Below, piece after piece: positions 50,888 to 63,576 of a stretch of 64,000 nt of DNA. Under the pieces are notes generated by a model, which did not search any database, was not told where the DNA came from, and saw nothing but the letters and a program-made list of their open reading frames with translations. Within the stretch, counting starts at the first letter, position 1, and each line of letters starts with the position of its first letter. The translations under genes and the position numbers were made by a program. Where the stretch lies: assembly GCF_027596085.1 (NCBI RefSeq), contig NC_072467.1, positions 13,571,976 to 13,635,975 on the forward strand, read 5' to 3'. This stretch comes from Anoplopoma fimbria. Taxonomy: Eukaryota; Chordata; Actinopteri; Perciformes; Anoplopomatidae.

Positions 50888-50889
<2 letters not shown>
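50291..50889. other. Stretch without a gene
   Basis: AT-rich. A GT-rich strip lies at about 50728-50780. Nothing else is recognised. Confidence 0.4.

Positions 50890-50963
<74 letters not shown>
50890..50963. repeat. (CA)n microsatellite
   Basis: About 74 bp of uninterrupted CA. Confidence 0.98.
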
Positions 50964-50965
<2 letters not shown>

Positions 50966-51731
50966 CAAGGAATGCTATAAACTGTCTGCTCTTTTCTTTC
51001 TGGGAATACTTTAAGTTTGGTGAGAAAAAAGGACGTTACTCTCACGCCTCTCACACACAGACATTCACCGATCTGGTAAATGTCACATCCTTCACTGTTT
51101 AAAAAAAACCCTGAAACAGGAAGAGTCTGTTTGCCTTTGACAGGAGGGAGGAACGTGAGGTCAAGGCAGCTCCGGGGCAGTGTGTGTGTTGACTCCTGGT
51201 TGATGTTTAATCCAGAGTTTACATTACTGCGATGGGTGGAGCGCTGCCTGCCAACACGAATGCTGAGGAACAACCACCAAACCGTTATACACCGATACAC
51301 TTGGATATGAAATCACAGTTTGACTGACCTATCAAAGCAGTTATCAGTATGTTTGGATTGAAACTGCAGAGAGAGTTGTGCTTTTTTACTGGAACTACTT
51401 TCCACTGAAGAAATAGTCCCAATATAATCAGTCAGATATCTCTGCATGTTTCAATATCTGTAGATGATAAGTTTTTTTTAACTGATGTTGGGTGAGCTGA
51501 CCCTTTAAAAGATGCAGCAGTAACTAATTCAACAAGATTGGATGTTTTCCATCACATCCTATTTTTCCAGTCTGTCTGACCCCGGCCCTGCCCATCTGGA
51601 AAACTAACGACATAAATAGATCAGTGCACTCCCTCTGTGATGTCAGTGAAGTCGAGATCACACCAGATTAACTGTTCCGATGTTTGATGCCAGTTACTCA
51701 ATGAGTCTTTCATCTCTTTTTTTTCCGACAG
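50964..51731. other. Stretch without a supported gene
   Basis: The patch at 51110-51300 is less AT-rich but has no defensible exon. Confidence 0.35.
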
Positions 51732-51823
51732 ATGATGCGCTGTCGCTTCATCAAAATGTGTCCTTCCCCCCCTCCATCTCTGACCTTCGCTCCTCAACGC
51801 ACGCGACCAACAGTTCTGAATCT
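51732..51823 (+). CDS. Isolated exon-like segment (30 codons)
   Basis: It has a very good acceptor (TCTCTTTTTTTTTCCGACAG) and a consensus donor (GAATCT|GTGAGT). The frame entered in phase 1 is open throughout (DALSLHQNVSFPPSISDLRS, then ten more residues) and leaves in phase 0. Composition is hydrophilic and Ser-rich. No compatible neighbours were identified, so it could be part of a second gene with long introns or a chance splice-site pair. Confidence 0.3.
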
Positions 51824-52655
51824 GTGAGTGCTCAGTTGACATTTCACAAACTGTGCTTCCATTTTTCTCAAAAACAAACACAGCACTTTAACCCAGGAGG
51901 CCCCTGTTCGTCTCCCATGTATCACAAAAAGTAAACGCTGACTTTACGCTTCCAAATTACCGTTGTTGACTGTACATCATTTATTCACGCTAGTTACGTT
52001 GCAGTTGTTACATTATTATCACAAAATAACCCATGTTTTTTAACCATAACAAAGTTGTTTTGTTGTCTAAAACAAACAAATGGTTTCTCAACGTGGTATT
52101 GTGCATTACTGCAACCATGCTACAAGGCTGACATGAAACGTCTTTATGACACACATTTGTGGTCGACATTCAACGTGTTCCGCAGTCTGCAAAATGCCAA
52201 CCTTTTTTTTTGGTCGATAGCGCTCTGTAGTCATTCAAGAACTATTACAAACACATAAATTAACTTTCCTGACAGACATGTTCCTTCACAGGCTGGTCTC
52301 AAAACTATGAAAAATATTGCGTAGTAATTCATAAATATCTTATGATATTTTTCAGTATGTTATCAACGCGAGCATGAACGAAGAAGCACAAACTTTCAGA
52401 AAGGAGACTGCTGTTTGTGCCCCGTGTGAAACGAAAAGTCAATAATGATAGTATTTTAAGGCCCATTCCTGAACTTAACCAAGTAGTTTTGTTGCCTGTT
52501 AGGAGAGACATTTTATTTGAAAAGTTTGCATCCATGCAACCAGCAGAAATTGACGTGTTGCTGGTTTTTGTAGGAAAACGCACGAAAAATCAGTCACTTT
52601 TCGTACGATATCATACAAACCATTGTATGAACACTTTTACTGACTTGTTTATAGC
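51824..52655. other. Stretch without a gene, possibly repeat-derived at 52270-52640
   Basis: 52550-52625 (TTTTTGTAGGAAAACGCACG, TTTTCGTACGATATCATAC) resembles a fish interspersed repeat I recall, but I cannot define its ends. No exon is supported. Confidence 0.35.
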
Positions 52656-52659
52656 CAAT

Positions 52660-52830
52660 TAGACACACCGTTCTGCTGCCTGAATACTCACTAACAAACA
52701 AGATTTGTGTTAATCTGTGGCTGAAAAGAGTCTCCAACAAATACACTATTTACAGCACTCCTGTTTGCGTAATGTAGGCTAAAAACTACAGTGCCCAACT
52801 GTTTTACGTACGTATATTTTTTAAAATAAG
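52660..52830 (+). repeat. Interspersed repeat, family E, copy 2
   Basis: It shares ordered blocks with 48630-48800 (AATACTCACTAA, TAATCTGTGGCTGAAAAGAG, CTAAAAACTACAGTGCCCAA). Confidence 0.6.
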
Positions 52831-52861
52831 ACTAAGAGTCTACAGTCTCTGCAGGGCTTAA

Positions 52862-52960
52862 ATCCAGTCAATTGATTTTATTTATAAAACCCAATAGCTC
52901 CAATCACAAATTTGCCTCAGGGGGCTTTACATTCTGTAAATCTTGAAACCATTCAACCAC
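52862..52960 (-). mobile_element. Non-LTR retroposon 3' tail, family D, minus strand
   Basis: The + strand reads CAATTGATTTTATTTATAAA, AATCACAAATTTGCCTCAG and GGGGCTTTACATTCTGTAA, the reverse complement of the tail at 38285-38396. Confidence 0.65.
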
Positions 52961-53321
52961 AAGCCACTCACTGTCACTACCAACCAAAGTGTAGCGATGG
53001 ATCACATCAGAAGGGTGTCGATTTTCATTCCTGGTGGTTTTATAATGTAAGTTCCAGATTTGACTTTTAAGGTCTAAAACATTTAACTTTCTGAAGCATG
53101 AGGAAGTCGTTTGTACTCAGTAAAAGTTGAGTACATATATTTTTTTAACCACAGTACCAGCAGTCAGGTCAAAATAACCTATTCACACCTTCAGGTAACA
53201 CCAGATCTTCAAACCACTTAGTTTTGATCCAAACAGATTGATAGAACTCACGTTGTTTAACAGATGTTCTTTGTTTACCTCTGGAGCTTTCTAGTTCATG
53301 TATGTGTGTGGGTGTGTATGT

Positions 53322-53453
<132 letters not shown>

Positions 53454-53775
53454 TTTTTTCTGTTTCTAAAATCCCCACCGCCACTCTGTCTGTCTGGCTG
53501 AGCCTCTTTCGTGAAATATTGATCATCTCCCCGCCCTTCCTGCTGGCATTTGCTTTAAGTGACTGGCAGAGTTAGTGCGGGGAACGGAGCCGGAGAGATG
53601 ATTGAAGTGACGGAATAAAACCGGAATGGAGAAAAGAACAGAACCGGCTCGTCGAGTTCATAACGTCAAGGCCCGATCTCCCCCCCCCACCTCCTGCTAT
53701 AAATCACAGCGCCTTGTTCCTCGTGTTTGTCATCTGTTCTCACACTCTCTCCTCACTCTCTCGCTGCTGTTTGGC

Positions 53776-53782
<7 letters not shown>

Positions 53783-53821
<39 letters not shown>
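53783..53821. repeat. (TC)n microsatellite
   Basis: About 39 bp of CT dinucleotides. Confidence 0.95.
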
Positions 53822-53825
<4 letters not shown>

Positions 53826-56766
53826 ATGATCTCTCTCCATCTCTGCTTTCTGGGTAATGAGTGACAGGGCACTTTCATGACACGGCAAGACCCTTAACAA
53901 TCCAATGCAGAAAACAATGTGTTAAGTTCTATGATATGGATGGGTGTGTACATTTTAAATATTTAACCAGCCTAAGCTACAACATAATGCTAGTAAAAAT
54001 GTCCCATCTCCACTGTGCACTAAACAGAGGTTTTGCCGTCCAATCAGGAGGTAAACGAATCAATGCTCGTAGAATAAGTTGACGACCTTTACATGCAACA
54101 AATGTTCCTGTTTCTGCCTTTTGCTGGACAAAGTTCCTAATAAGCTGTTTACATGGCTTAATGAAAATGAATATTCAACTGATATTCACGTTTAACGGGG
54201 GTCTAAATATGCCCTGATGCCCCAACGTGTGGTTTATCACGCCCAAATACAGAAGAGTGGAATCAGGAGACACTACAAATATATCTTTTTTTTCATCGGA
54301 GGCAGACTTGTAGGACCTTGCGAACACAGCCTCCCTCTTTCTTTCCTTCAACCACCATTTAGAAAAGGACGGCATTGCGATATATGTGCATATGTAAAAA
54401 CCTGTTGATATTCAAGTCCTTCATAATGCTTAAAAATAGTTAGTTTCTATTTCCAAACCAGAAAGGTGGGCTTTTCTTTTTGTTCATTCATCTCTACTCC
54501 AGCTTTTTCATTAGATTGGTTTCTGTTCAACGACCAGCTCTTTGTACAGGTGTGTGGTAAACAGGAAAGAGGCTGTGTGTCGCAAAGTACCGTAAAAACC
54601 CGGTTGAGAAGCACATTCTCAAAGCGTTGTATACATGTCTAAAGAATGCTTTTATAACCAGAATAATATCGGCATATCCCACATGTCTTAATCAGAACAT
54701 TCTCCATTCGCAATAGGGGTCAATTCAGAATATCCAAACACATTTTGATGTATACATTAACCATATCAAATTCAGAATGTTGTCATATTCTGAATAATAG
54801 TGGAATTTGAGGTTTCAGGTAAATGTAGTCAGTGTCTTTCTTATCAGGATGGGCACTATGATAACCTTAACATTGATTTATATGGTTGTTTATGTTAAGC
54901 GTTATCCTAGTTCCAGTTTGGACAAGTAGTTAAAATCCTACATTGAGTTGTTTATAGCTGCAGAAAAAAAGGTCAACCCCCCAAAATAACACTTCAGTAT
55001 AGCTGAAAATATCAATATGCTAAATTTGTTTGTAACCTGCAAACACTAATGAAAAAGTGTCAGCGTTTCGCGGCGGGATGTATTTCGGTCTCCAGACGTG
55101 TCAGGCAGCGGGGAACACCGGCATGCCACTCTGACACTGTGTTGACTAGAGGCGTACCAGATACTGAAAGTCACATTTTTGGTTTCTGACACACAGCGTG
55201 TGTTCAATCCCTAATGTTCCTCAGCTCCAGTCGCCTGCTTTCATCTGCTCCCATAAAGGGCGGCCTCCTTTCTTCGGACTGGAAAAGCTTGTTCCTGTTC
55301 CATGTTTATTGCTCTCTCTCTCCACCTACATTAATCAAATGCATCGCTGCCAACTGTTTCAATTGGAAAAACGTCATCAGAGTTGTCCATTAGCGTTGAA
55401 GATATAAAGTCGGAAGTTGGCGACATTAAAATTCAGCACACCTGTTCCCTGGGATTGTCACGGAAAGGAAAACACATAAAAACTTATTAAAAATATAATG
55501 CAGTATGGCTCTCAGGCTTTTAAATGTTATTCTCCTCTAGATCAACTATTCTCATTTCAAGGTATCTCTGCTGAATCTAAACACATGTAGGCTTTATTTA
55601 CTCTTCCCTCCTCTTTTGTGTCCTTAACCTCTTTAAATGTGCATGTGGTACTTCTTCTCCTCAACAATACTCAACATTTATTCACTTTGATCATTTATTA
55701 ACCTCCGGAATTTAATAGCTCAAATGTGTTTCAGCATGATTGACTGAATAAATGAAAATTTGATTACATCACTTTACTAATTACTCAATTGCAAAAATGA
55801 GTTACAGTATTCATTTATTTGCTTTTGTTAAAAGTGCCTTTATTTAAATGTTTTACACATGTAGATATTGAAAACAAGACATTGCAATAAAAGTCATTTT
55901 TCAATGTAATCCCTTACTTGTCCTCCTCCTCATTCCTTGTCACTTTCTACAGCGACTACGTTAACAGAAGCAGTGATTATTTGCACAGCACCATCACCTG
56001 GAGCTGCAAAGGATTCAATGTTTTTCACAGGGTGTAATCATACCAAGCACATTTGAACCAGTTGTTTTCTAAAACCTGGAGTGTTTCGCCCCCCAGGGTT
56101 CGGTTCCTTTTGTGATGCGAAGCCAAAAAACTGGTTCCGAGATCGCCTAAAGAAAGGTGGTCTGTTTGGAGTCTAACACAATTAGTCTTATAAAGATAAT
56201 CTGAGCAAGGTTATATGATCAAAACAATTGTTGCGCAACAAGTGCGTGGCGGTATGCGGCTGTCAGAGCTCATCTCCGACAGCAAACTCTCCGGGTCATG
56301 GAAGCTTTAGGACCGCCATTGAATGTTGCCATGTGAACACAAATGAACCGATGGGCAAATGCAACAATTGTAATTAATGAGTCCCTGAATCAGAACAAAT
56401 CAAACAAAACGCCCTCAGAGACACTTCAGCAGGAAGGAAGGAAGGAAGCTTGCTTTTTAATGGGGTTGAAACCACATCTTGGTGTTGAGGTTTGCAAACC
56501 ACACAGCTCTAATTAAGTGTGCTGTTAAATCATCTTCAATCCTCTCCTACTTTTTTTATTTTATCTCTGCTGGTCTCCGACGTGCCCGCTCATGCATTTT
56601 GACTGCTGTCACCACATAGTGACATTCTAAATCAAATGTATGATTACATTCCATCCCTGCTCGCCTCATGAGTTCCCGTCTTAATGCAGGTTGACTTGGC
56701 AGAACATCAGCTCCGGCCCTACAAGCTGTTTCTGCTTCATTATTAACGAGCTGCGTCTCCCGACAG
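53822..56766. other. Stretch without a supported gene
   Basis: Mostly AT-rich. 55060-55170 is a small GC-rich island (GTTTCGCGGCGGGATG, GGGGAACACCGGCATGCCAC) bounded by AGTGTCAG and CTGACACT, an inverted pair about 75 bp apart. 56400-56760 is of higher complexity. No exon is confirmed. Confidence 0.35.
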
Positions 56767-56822
56767 TGACGGCGTTGGTGGGTTTTATAGAGGATGCGGA
56801 CTCAGACGCATTCTGCCTTCTG
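56767..56822 (+). CDS. Weak exon-like segment (18 codons)
   Basis: Acceptor GCTGCGTCTCCCGACAG, a short open frame entered in phase 1 (TALVGFIEDADSDAFCLL) and donor CTG|GTAAAA. It lies in a patch of unusually high complexity (56400-57060). It may equally be part of a conserved non-coding element. Confidence 0.15.
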
Positions 56823-57129
56823 GTAAAAAAAACCTTCTAAATAAATAATACCGCTGACAAGCTCGATAAATCATGAGCTAAGTGACTTGTTCCTCAGGGG
56901 TCAGCGCTCTACGTAAGCTGTGATGGAAGGTTAATGAAGGAAGGGGATCTAATAGGCCACGGTCACTGAACAATGCTGCTGGAACATGTGATCGAGGTCC
57001 TCCATGAAGCTTTTGTCTCGATAAGTTGTTGTTGTTTTTTTGCCATGTCAGCTTTAAGGAGGCCATGAAAGTTAATCAGGTACTTTAGTTCAAAGGGAAA
57101 TATCTTCAACAACTACTTCATGGAGGAAA

Positions 57130-57450
57130 TTAGTCACAGAAATTCATGGTCCCCAGGATATAAACCTAAATGACTTTGGTGAACCCCCTGGCTTTTCATC
57201 TTGCTCCACCAGCAGGTTGACATTTTTGGTTCAGAGTGAAATGTCTCTTCAACTATTGGATGGATCGCCATGAAATTTTCCCATTAGCCATTTCTCCCTA
57301 GGATCAATTGGTATAACTTTATTGATCAACTACAAAGTGGAATGCATTCAGTACTTTGATTTATAATCCAATATGTACATTGCTAACTGCATACCCATTA
57401 TCCTGGTAAATATCTGTATGTGCATTGTCATTGTGAGCATTTTAGTACAA
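57130..57450 (+). repeat. Interspersed repeat, family C, + strand copy
   Basis: It contains AATTCATGGTCCCCAGGAT, GACTTTGGTGAACCCCCTGG, AACTATTGGATGGATCGCCA and GTGCATTGTCATTGTGAGCA in the order of the common percomorph repeat also seen at 36.6, 38.2 and 40.5 kb. Confidence 0.75.
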
Positions 57451-58324
57451 GCATGACTGTAGTTCAATGGTCCAAAGTCACTCCCCGTTTACTAAATAGT
57501 GCGGTATATCCACCGTCCGCCATTTTATTTGAAGGTCAGAATTCCCAAAATTTCCATAATGGAACCAAAAAAGTGGTGTCCATGACATATAAATGAGGTA
57601 TTTCCTGCGGCAGGAGATTATGTATTTGATTGTCCGTGTGTGCCTGTGCGCGTCTGTCTGTCTGTCCCCAGCTAATCTTGCATACTGCTGGACACATCAG
57701 CCTCATATTTTTTGTGCACATGTATGACTTTATGTTCAAGGATCTCTCATGGTTGCGAGAAGTGAAAACATTTCTGATAAGCTTGATGCGTAGACGAGTG
57801 GGGGACCATTGTGATTTTTTAACATTCAACACAAACGCACTTGGCGAAAACCTGCACCACACTTTTTGCACATTTCTCGTTTGTTATGTTTTCCATATTT
57901 TTCATAGAGTGGTTCAAATTTACCGTGGAAAGATGATTTTGTTGTCTGTGTACTAAAGTTGTCTCCTTAAGAGAAGTTGACCAACGAAACGATCTCCCAA
58001 ATCCTCTTTAGGATGAGATAAGACACTTCAGGACACAGCGAGGAGGTGAGGTGTGGGTTTCTCTCTCTCTTATCACGGTGTGTCTGATTGCTGCTGAGGG
58101 AAACAAGCTGCTGAAGCACATAACACATAATGTCCACCAGGCTTTTAGAGAAATGAACACAATATATCTCTTCTTCATATCTCTGATATGATCGTAATAA
58201 ATCATTTTAAAGGCCTTCCTGTAGGGTTTCATTTTAACTGGATGAACTCCTGATGAGGTGTTTCAAATATCCGACAACAAAAATGAATCTGCCACCAGCT
58301 GTGTCATCGACAGCTGTCCCACCG
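57451..58324. other. Stretch without a supported gene
   Basis: A 108-codon frame at 57630-57956 starts with repeat-like TGTC units and has no splice or homology support. Confidence 0.35.
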
Positions 58325-58343
58325 ACACACACACGCACACACG

Positions 58344-58392
<49 letters not shown>
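58325..58392. repeat. (CA)n microsatellite, interrupted
   Basis: CA dinucleotides with a GTTA interruption near 58343. Confidence 0.97.
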
Positions 58393-58393
<1 letters not shown>

Positions 58394-58539
58394 CAATGAG
58401 TCAACTAATCAGGAAAATGAAATTTTGTTTTAGTATGTTGCTCAAACAATGCGCCATTGGTTTCTGGTAACTGTAGAACCATTTAAAGTGTTCATCTCCA
58501 AATCAATCCCTCTTTATTTATTTATTTTTTGCCAAAAGG

Positions 58540-59345
58540 CATATGAGGAGATTAATACCACTCTCATATGTTTACAGTAAATATGAAGCAGCAGCCTGTT
58601 AAACAGCTGGCCTGGCTCTGTCTAAATGTAACACTTTTTTTTATTTACTTATTTAGTTTTCCTTTAATTACAGAAGATTTTTTTTACAGAAAAATCCCAT
58701 TGATATATAATGTATTCTGCCAGGGAGTCCTGGTCAAGATGAGCAGCAAGTAAAAAAGTTTCATATATGAACACAAACGGGGTAACGTAAAATATCTTAC
58801 TACATAGTTACGCCTTCTTTTTGTGTGTTTTCTAAAGAAAGTCCTGCATTTCGGCTCTCTACATGCATACAGTCTTTTCAAAATAAAACCTCAGTCTTCA
58901 CGGGACACAACTTAGTTAGGTTAAGGCAACAAAACTACTTTGTAAGGTTTGTTAGGTTTAGGAAAAGATCTTGCTTTGGGTTAAAGTAACTACAGAGGTG
59001 GCTTTACTTTAGCATGGAAGTTAAGTGACAAATAAGTCTATGTTCACGTTTCACACAGGGCATTAACAGAGGTCTCCTGGGTGTTGGACCCGCTGGCCCC
59101 GTATGGGTTTTTGCGTTTCTTCACACTTTCTGGTTCCATAATAACGCGCATTGCTTATCTATGTATTCCAGTGAATTCATTTTTGTAGGTATACCATAAA
59201 TGCTGTGTGAGAACAGCCTGAATGGGGACAAATAACATCACAATGGAAAAAGAAAATTGTTAGAGTTAAACCAACCAGCTGTAATGGTGTAGCTCCATAT
59301 TTAGAATACAGAGGTGAGAGTGGTATCATGTTGGTCTCCTTTAAA
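58540..59345 (+). repeat. Family B repeat interrupted by a family F repeat
   Basis: 58550-58630 (AATACCACTCTCATATG, ACAGTAAATATGAAGCAGCA, GGCCTGGCTCTGTCTAAATG) is the left part of family B, and 59285-59345 (GAATACAGAGGTGAGAGTGG) is its right end. The middle (58905-59100) is a different repeat, family F (CAACAAAACTACTTTGTAAG, TTAGGTTTAGGAAAAGATC, GGTCTCCTGGGTGTTGGACC). Confidence 0.55.
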
Positions 59346-60519
59346 TCATCCTTTTTCTTCTTGTTAGACTGTTCTCTTTGTTCCAGAACATCCCGTTTTG
59401 AACTGTAACATTAGTGTCTCAAACATAAAAAGACAAAAACGTTCATGCGAAGTGCACACAAAACACATCAGTGCTCGCACATTTTTGCACTCACATACAC
59501 CGTATATAGTAAATGCATTACGTTCACACACTGTTGGCTAAGTCCTATAACCAGTCAGCCGATGTTCAAACATGTACAGCATGAGTTTCAAGGTCTGGTT
59601 ATATAAACTGTGGCGTTTTTGCTGCTTAACCCCCAACACACACACACACACCATGGGGTCCAACACACACACAAGATACTCTAACAACCTGACTGTACAC
59701 ACATATACACACAGTTAAGTATCCCCTGCAGCCTAAAGGTCAAGTTACATAATTTGTGTTTTGAGAAAAATTAATGGACTCACGCTGCCTTGCACAAACA
59801 ACCCATGTAGGCTAATTCCAAGCCATATAAGAATAGTAAAGCCTTTTATAAAGATGTTTTTGTTTGCATGCCACTACAATAGTTTGTTTCATTTGAGATT
59901 GGCAGTTTTTCACTGAGAGAAGATTTGGTGGTTGGAATAAACTGGGCGTACCTCTTCTTTTTAGAGAAATAGGTTATGCTGTGGTTTGAAAAGTTTCTAT
60001 GGATGTTTTCTTTCAAGTTTTCCTCTGTGAAAGCTGTTGATTTACATTGAACCTGACATGAATCTAAGCCAACACTTTTTACAAGCCTATTGGGTTTAAG
60101 TGTTTGATTGTCTTAGACAGATTTTTAGGGGAATATAAGTTTTAACATACTGGTTTTCCCTGTGCCTTCTAGAGCTCGATGTGCAAAATTTGACCTTTGT
60201 AGTAACTCTCTGCAGTGTAATACTATCTGCATTAAAGTGGAAGTGCACTTGAGATTTGAAAAGAAAAAAACAACTAATTATATGCACAATTCATCATTTT
60301 TGGGAGGTTAACGTTCTTGGTCTCTTTCCAATGGGGAGATGTAAAGTTTGATATCTATCTCAACTATTTTAACATGTTGATTTTGATTTGTTGTGCAAAT
60401 AGGTAGCAAATATCGATACATATGTATATGGAACAAATACTCTTTACTTTTTTCGTGCCTTTTTTCCTTCAAATGTCCAGAAACACGAGCGACCAGTTCA
60501 CCTGTTTAAAGCCCCTGTG
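59346..60519. other. Stretch without a gene
   Basis: AT-rich, with scattered ACACAC runs (about 59636-59710). Nothing else is recognised. Confidence 0.4.
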
Positions 60520-60670
60520 ATGTTTAGGTAACAAAACTACTTGGTTAGGTTCAGGAAAGGATAGTGGTTTAGTTTAAATTAAGTAAGTTTGATGTCACTG
60601 TGGCGTCATTAAGTAGGAAAGTAACGTGACAGTTTAGTCAACTTTGACTTCTGGTTTCACTCGGGACACG
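60520..60670 (+). repeat. Interspersed repeat, family F, copy 2
   Basis: AACAAAACTACTTGGTTAGG, TTCAGGAAAGGATAGTGGTT, TAGGAAAGTAACGTGACAG and CTGGTTTCACTCGGGACAC parallel the copy at 58905-59100. Confidence 0.6.
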
Positions 60671-62329
60671 CACACAGCACTCCAAAGTCGAGTGCAATCA
60701 CCCTCCTTCATCCTTAGACCAAGTCATGTGTTTAGAATGCATATTTTGTGGATTAGTTATTGTTACATATTTTGGTAATAATTAGTGCATTTACTCTAGA
60801 CTCGGCTCCGTCCAAATTATAAAAACACACAAACCAATTGATTGATGTATCACATTTGTTTAAGTTGCACGTAACAAAACTGTCAGAACAAAACTTATTT
60901 ATTGTAAGTTAGGCTTGAACATTTTTTTTATTACTAACAACAGCTGACCCAAATAATTTATCAGGTCGTGTGTCCATCACTTCCCAAAAACATGCATTTT
61001 TTAAAAACACTTCCGCCACTACTTTCTCATTCACGAACTTGCAAACACTCACTATTTACTCCTTTTTTCGGATTCTCCGTTCACCATGGACACATAAGAG
61101 ATTTCTTCAAGAATTCAAGGTAACAAGGTCATTAACGGATATACAAATGGTCATTTTAGGAGTGGAATATTCATTTAAGAAATTGTTCCAGCACATAACT
61201 TGATACAGTATGTTAATTAGTGAGCTTTGGACGCAGTGTTCCCTAATGCTAAGCTAGGCTAACTTAATCCTGACTCCTGCTTTATACTTAAAACACTGAC
61301 ATAAGAGAGGTTTCAATGTTCTCATCTAACTGTTGGAACCAAACCAAAAAATTGCATTGCCTAAACTATTTAACAAACGGTCATTTTGACATCACAGGCC
61401 TCTATGGGATCAAAATGTGAGGACGTGGAGGCTCATCAGAAGAAAAGAGTGGGTGAGGAAAGCAGAGAATGTGATCCTATCAAATGAACCCGACAGTGTA
61501 ACTTAACCACAATCTGCCACTGAAGACACAGGAGAAAGTGGGTTTCATCTGCCAGCTTGAATCATTCAAACATTCACATCAATCCAACTAGATGAACTCA
61601 CTTGTCATACGCAGCTCATGTAGCCATTGATGAATTCATCAACTGGTGAAACGGAAACTAGAGGGATTTAAAACCAGTCAGTGAAGGAATGAAATGGATA
61701 GTACAGTGAGTGACACATTTACATGAGACAGAGATCAGCAGGCTGCCAGTCGACTGAGCTGTCAGACAGTGCCCGAGGGACAACATCGTACTGACACGTG
61801 ATAATGGAAAAGTTTGAATCAGTCTTTGCTGGATGTAAACTTTTAAGCTATTTGCCGTGTTGCTGCTGCAGCCATGTGAAAACACACCATATGATATTAT
61901 ATTCATATGGTTTTATTCTTTATATCCAAATATGTTGAGAGTGGTTAAACATTGATTTTTTTTCCATCAGTGTCACCAGAACCTGGGCATTAAAAGTTTT
62001 ATTGCAACACTAAGGGGTACACATATTCTCCTGTTTTGGATTTTTCTACTTATACACACTCCCTTGGTATTCTCAAAATTGATGTTTGTAATCCTCAAGT
62101 CCTGTTGGCTAAATAATTCACTTCTTTAATCTCTTACTCTTTGACATCTCCAACACGTTAAATAACGCAGCTTGGTCAGTGTTCCTCACTATTATGTGGC
62201 GCAACCACCCGCTGAATTTATAGGCAGAGCGACTGACGTAGTTTTACGTGCAAGACAGTCCACACAGGGCGAGTTGTAGGAGAAGCGGATAGGTGAAACA
62301 AACAAAGGTCTTTTGTCCAGTGCTGTTTG
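60671..62329. other. Stretch without a supported gene
   Basis: AT-rich. No exon with splice support and no named repeat. Confidence 0.35.
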
Positions 62330-62540
62330 TCTTTTGTGCAAAAGTAAAAGTGACAGATGACATTTTGTCACGTGAGTCATAAGTCACCTGACTCACGAGA
62401 TTCGCTTGTCAAAGGACTTTTTAGGCACACGGTAGTCACGTGAGTCGTTTATCAGTAAAGTTCACTTCAACCGTTTCAACTTTTCCTAAACCTAACTGGG
62501 TGTCATTGTTTACTAAACTTAACTTCCTGTGAAGAAGAGA
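62330..62540 (-). repeat. Interspersed repeat, probable family F, minus strand
   Basis: CAACTTTTCCTAAACCTAAC is the reverse complement of the family F core (GTTAGGTTTAGGAAAAG). Two nearby CACGTGAGTC boxes (about 62371 and 62438) and CTGACTCACG between them form inverted and direct pairs. Confidence 0.5.
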
Positions 62541-62639
62541 TTTTATTTATTTATTTTATATATACACGGTGCGTATACCATGTGTGTATTGGCACACTAT
62601 CACTGACATTGTTCATAAGTGATGCTAGAGGCATGCCTT

Positions 62640-63440
62640 GGGCGCCACAGTGGTTACACCTTAACTGACAGTTCCACTGCTTTTATTTTGTATTCTTTAA
62701 CTCAGAGCTCACCTTCTCTCAGTGATAACACTTAAACTGACACCTCAACTCCCTGAAGTGTTATTCCACTGTTCATATGTAATCTTCCCCTGCCGCTTTA
62801 ACATTTCAATTGACTTCTTTCAATGTATTCACATTAACTTACATTCATGTCTCCTCTTAAACTGAAACTTCTGAGTCCGAGTCAGTTTATCACCTTCACT
62901 CTGACGACTTCAGCTCCTTTCAGTGATTGACCTTCAACTGACTCTTCAAATACTTTTAGTACTTTGACATCAACTGATATTGCAACTTTACTCAAGGCCA
63001 ACACCAGCACTCCATTTGTTTAGCAGTTCGAATGTATCTGCCATTTTTAATTGTTTCAGTAACTGTGCTGTAACTGCCACTACAACATTTTAATTTATTT
63101 TTCAGCTATTTAAAATCTTCAAATGCAAACTTTCAGCAGCATGTGAACGTAGATTAGCTTTTTTGCAGCTCTTACTGCATCTCACACTATTTCTTTCAAC
63201 AGCTCTCAGTGCTTACGCTTCAGCCGACAACTACAACTAGCATTCGTTTATTACAGAACTTCCACTTAAACTGACACTTCCAAAGCAATTCATCGCACTT
63301 TGTCGAATTCATATATTGTCAGTGCTTGAACCTCAGACAAATGACTGAACCTTCCATTTAAACTTCTTTCAGTTATTGTTTTTTGACTAATAGTTCAACT
63401 TTAACCTTACATTTTTTAAATATTTTAAATGTCTACCAGC
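62640..63440 (+). repeat. Degenerate tandem array, about 35-40 bp period
   Basis: Variants of two phrases alternate: CTTTCAGTGATT(G)A and CCTTCAACTGACTCTTCAA / CACTTAAACTGACACCTCAA. Clear examples are at about 62720-62755, 62918-62950 and 63256-63280. Most units are strongly diverged and pyrimidine-rich on this strand. It reads as an old minisatellite. Confidence 0.55.
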
Positions 63441-63576
63441 TAATTTTTAGCATTGAGCAAACATAAAATTCTACTTTTGTTGTTCTTTCTACATATTTCA
63501 GCAGAATAAATACCTTCCTGTTTGTATATTTCCCCTTTTACACATCCGCAGTTATTACGTTTTCCCCCCACTAATG

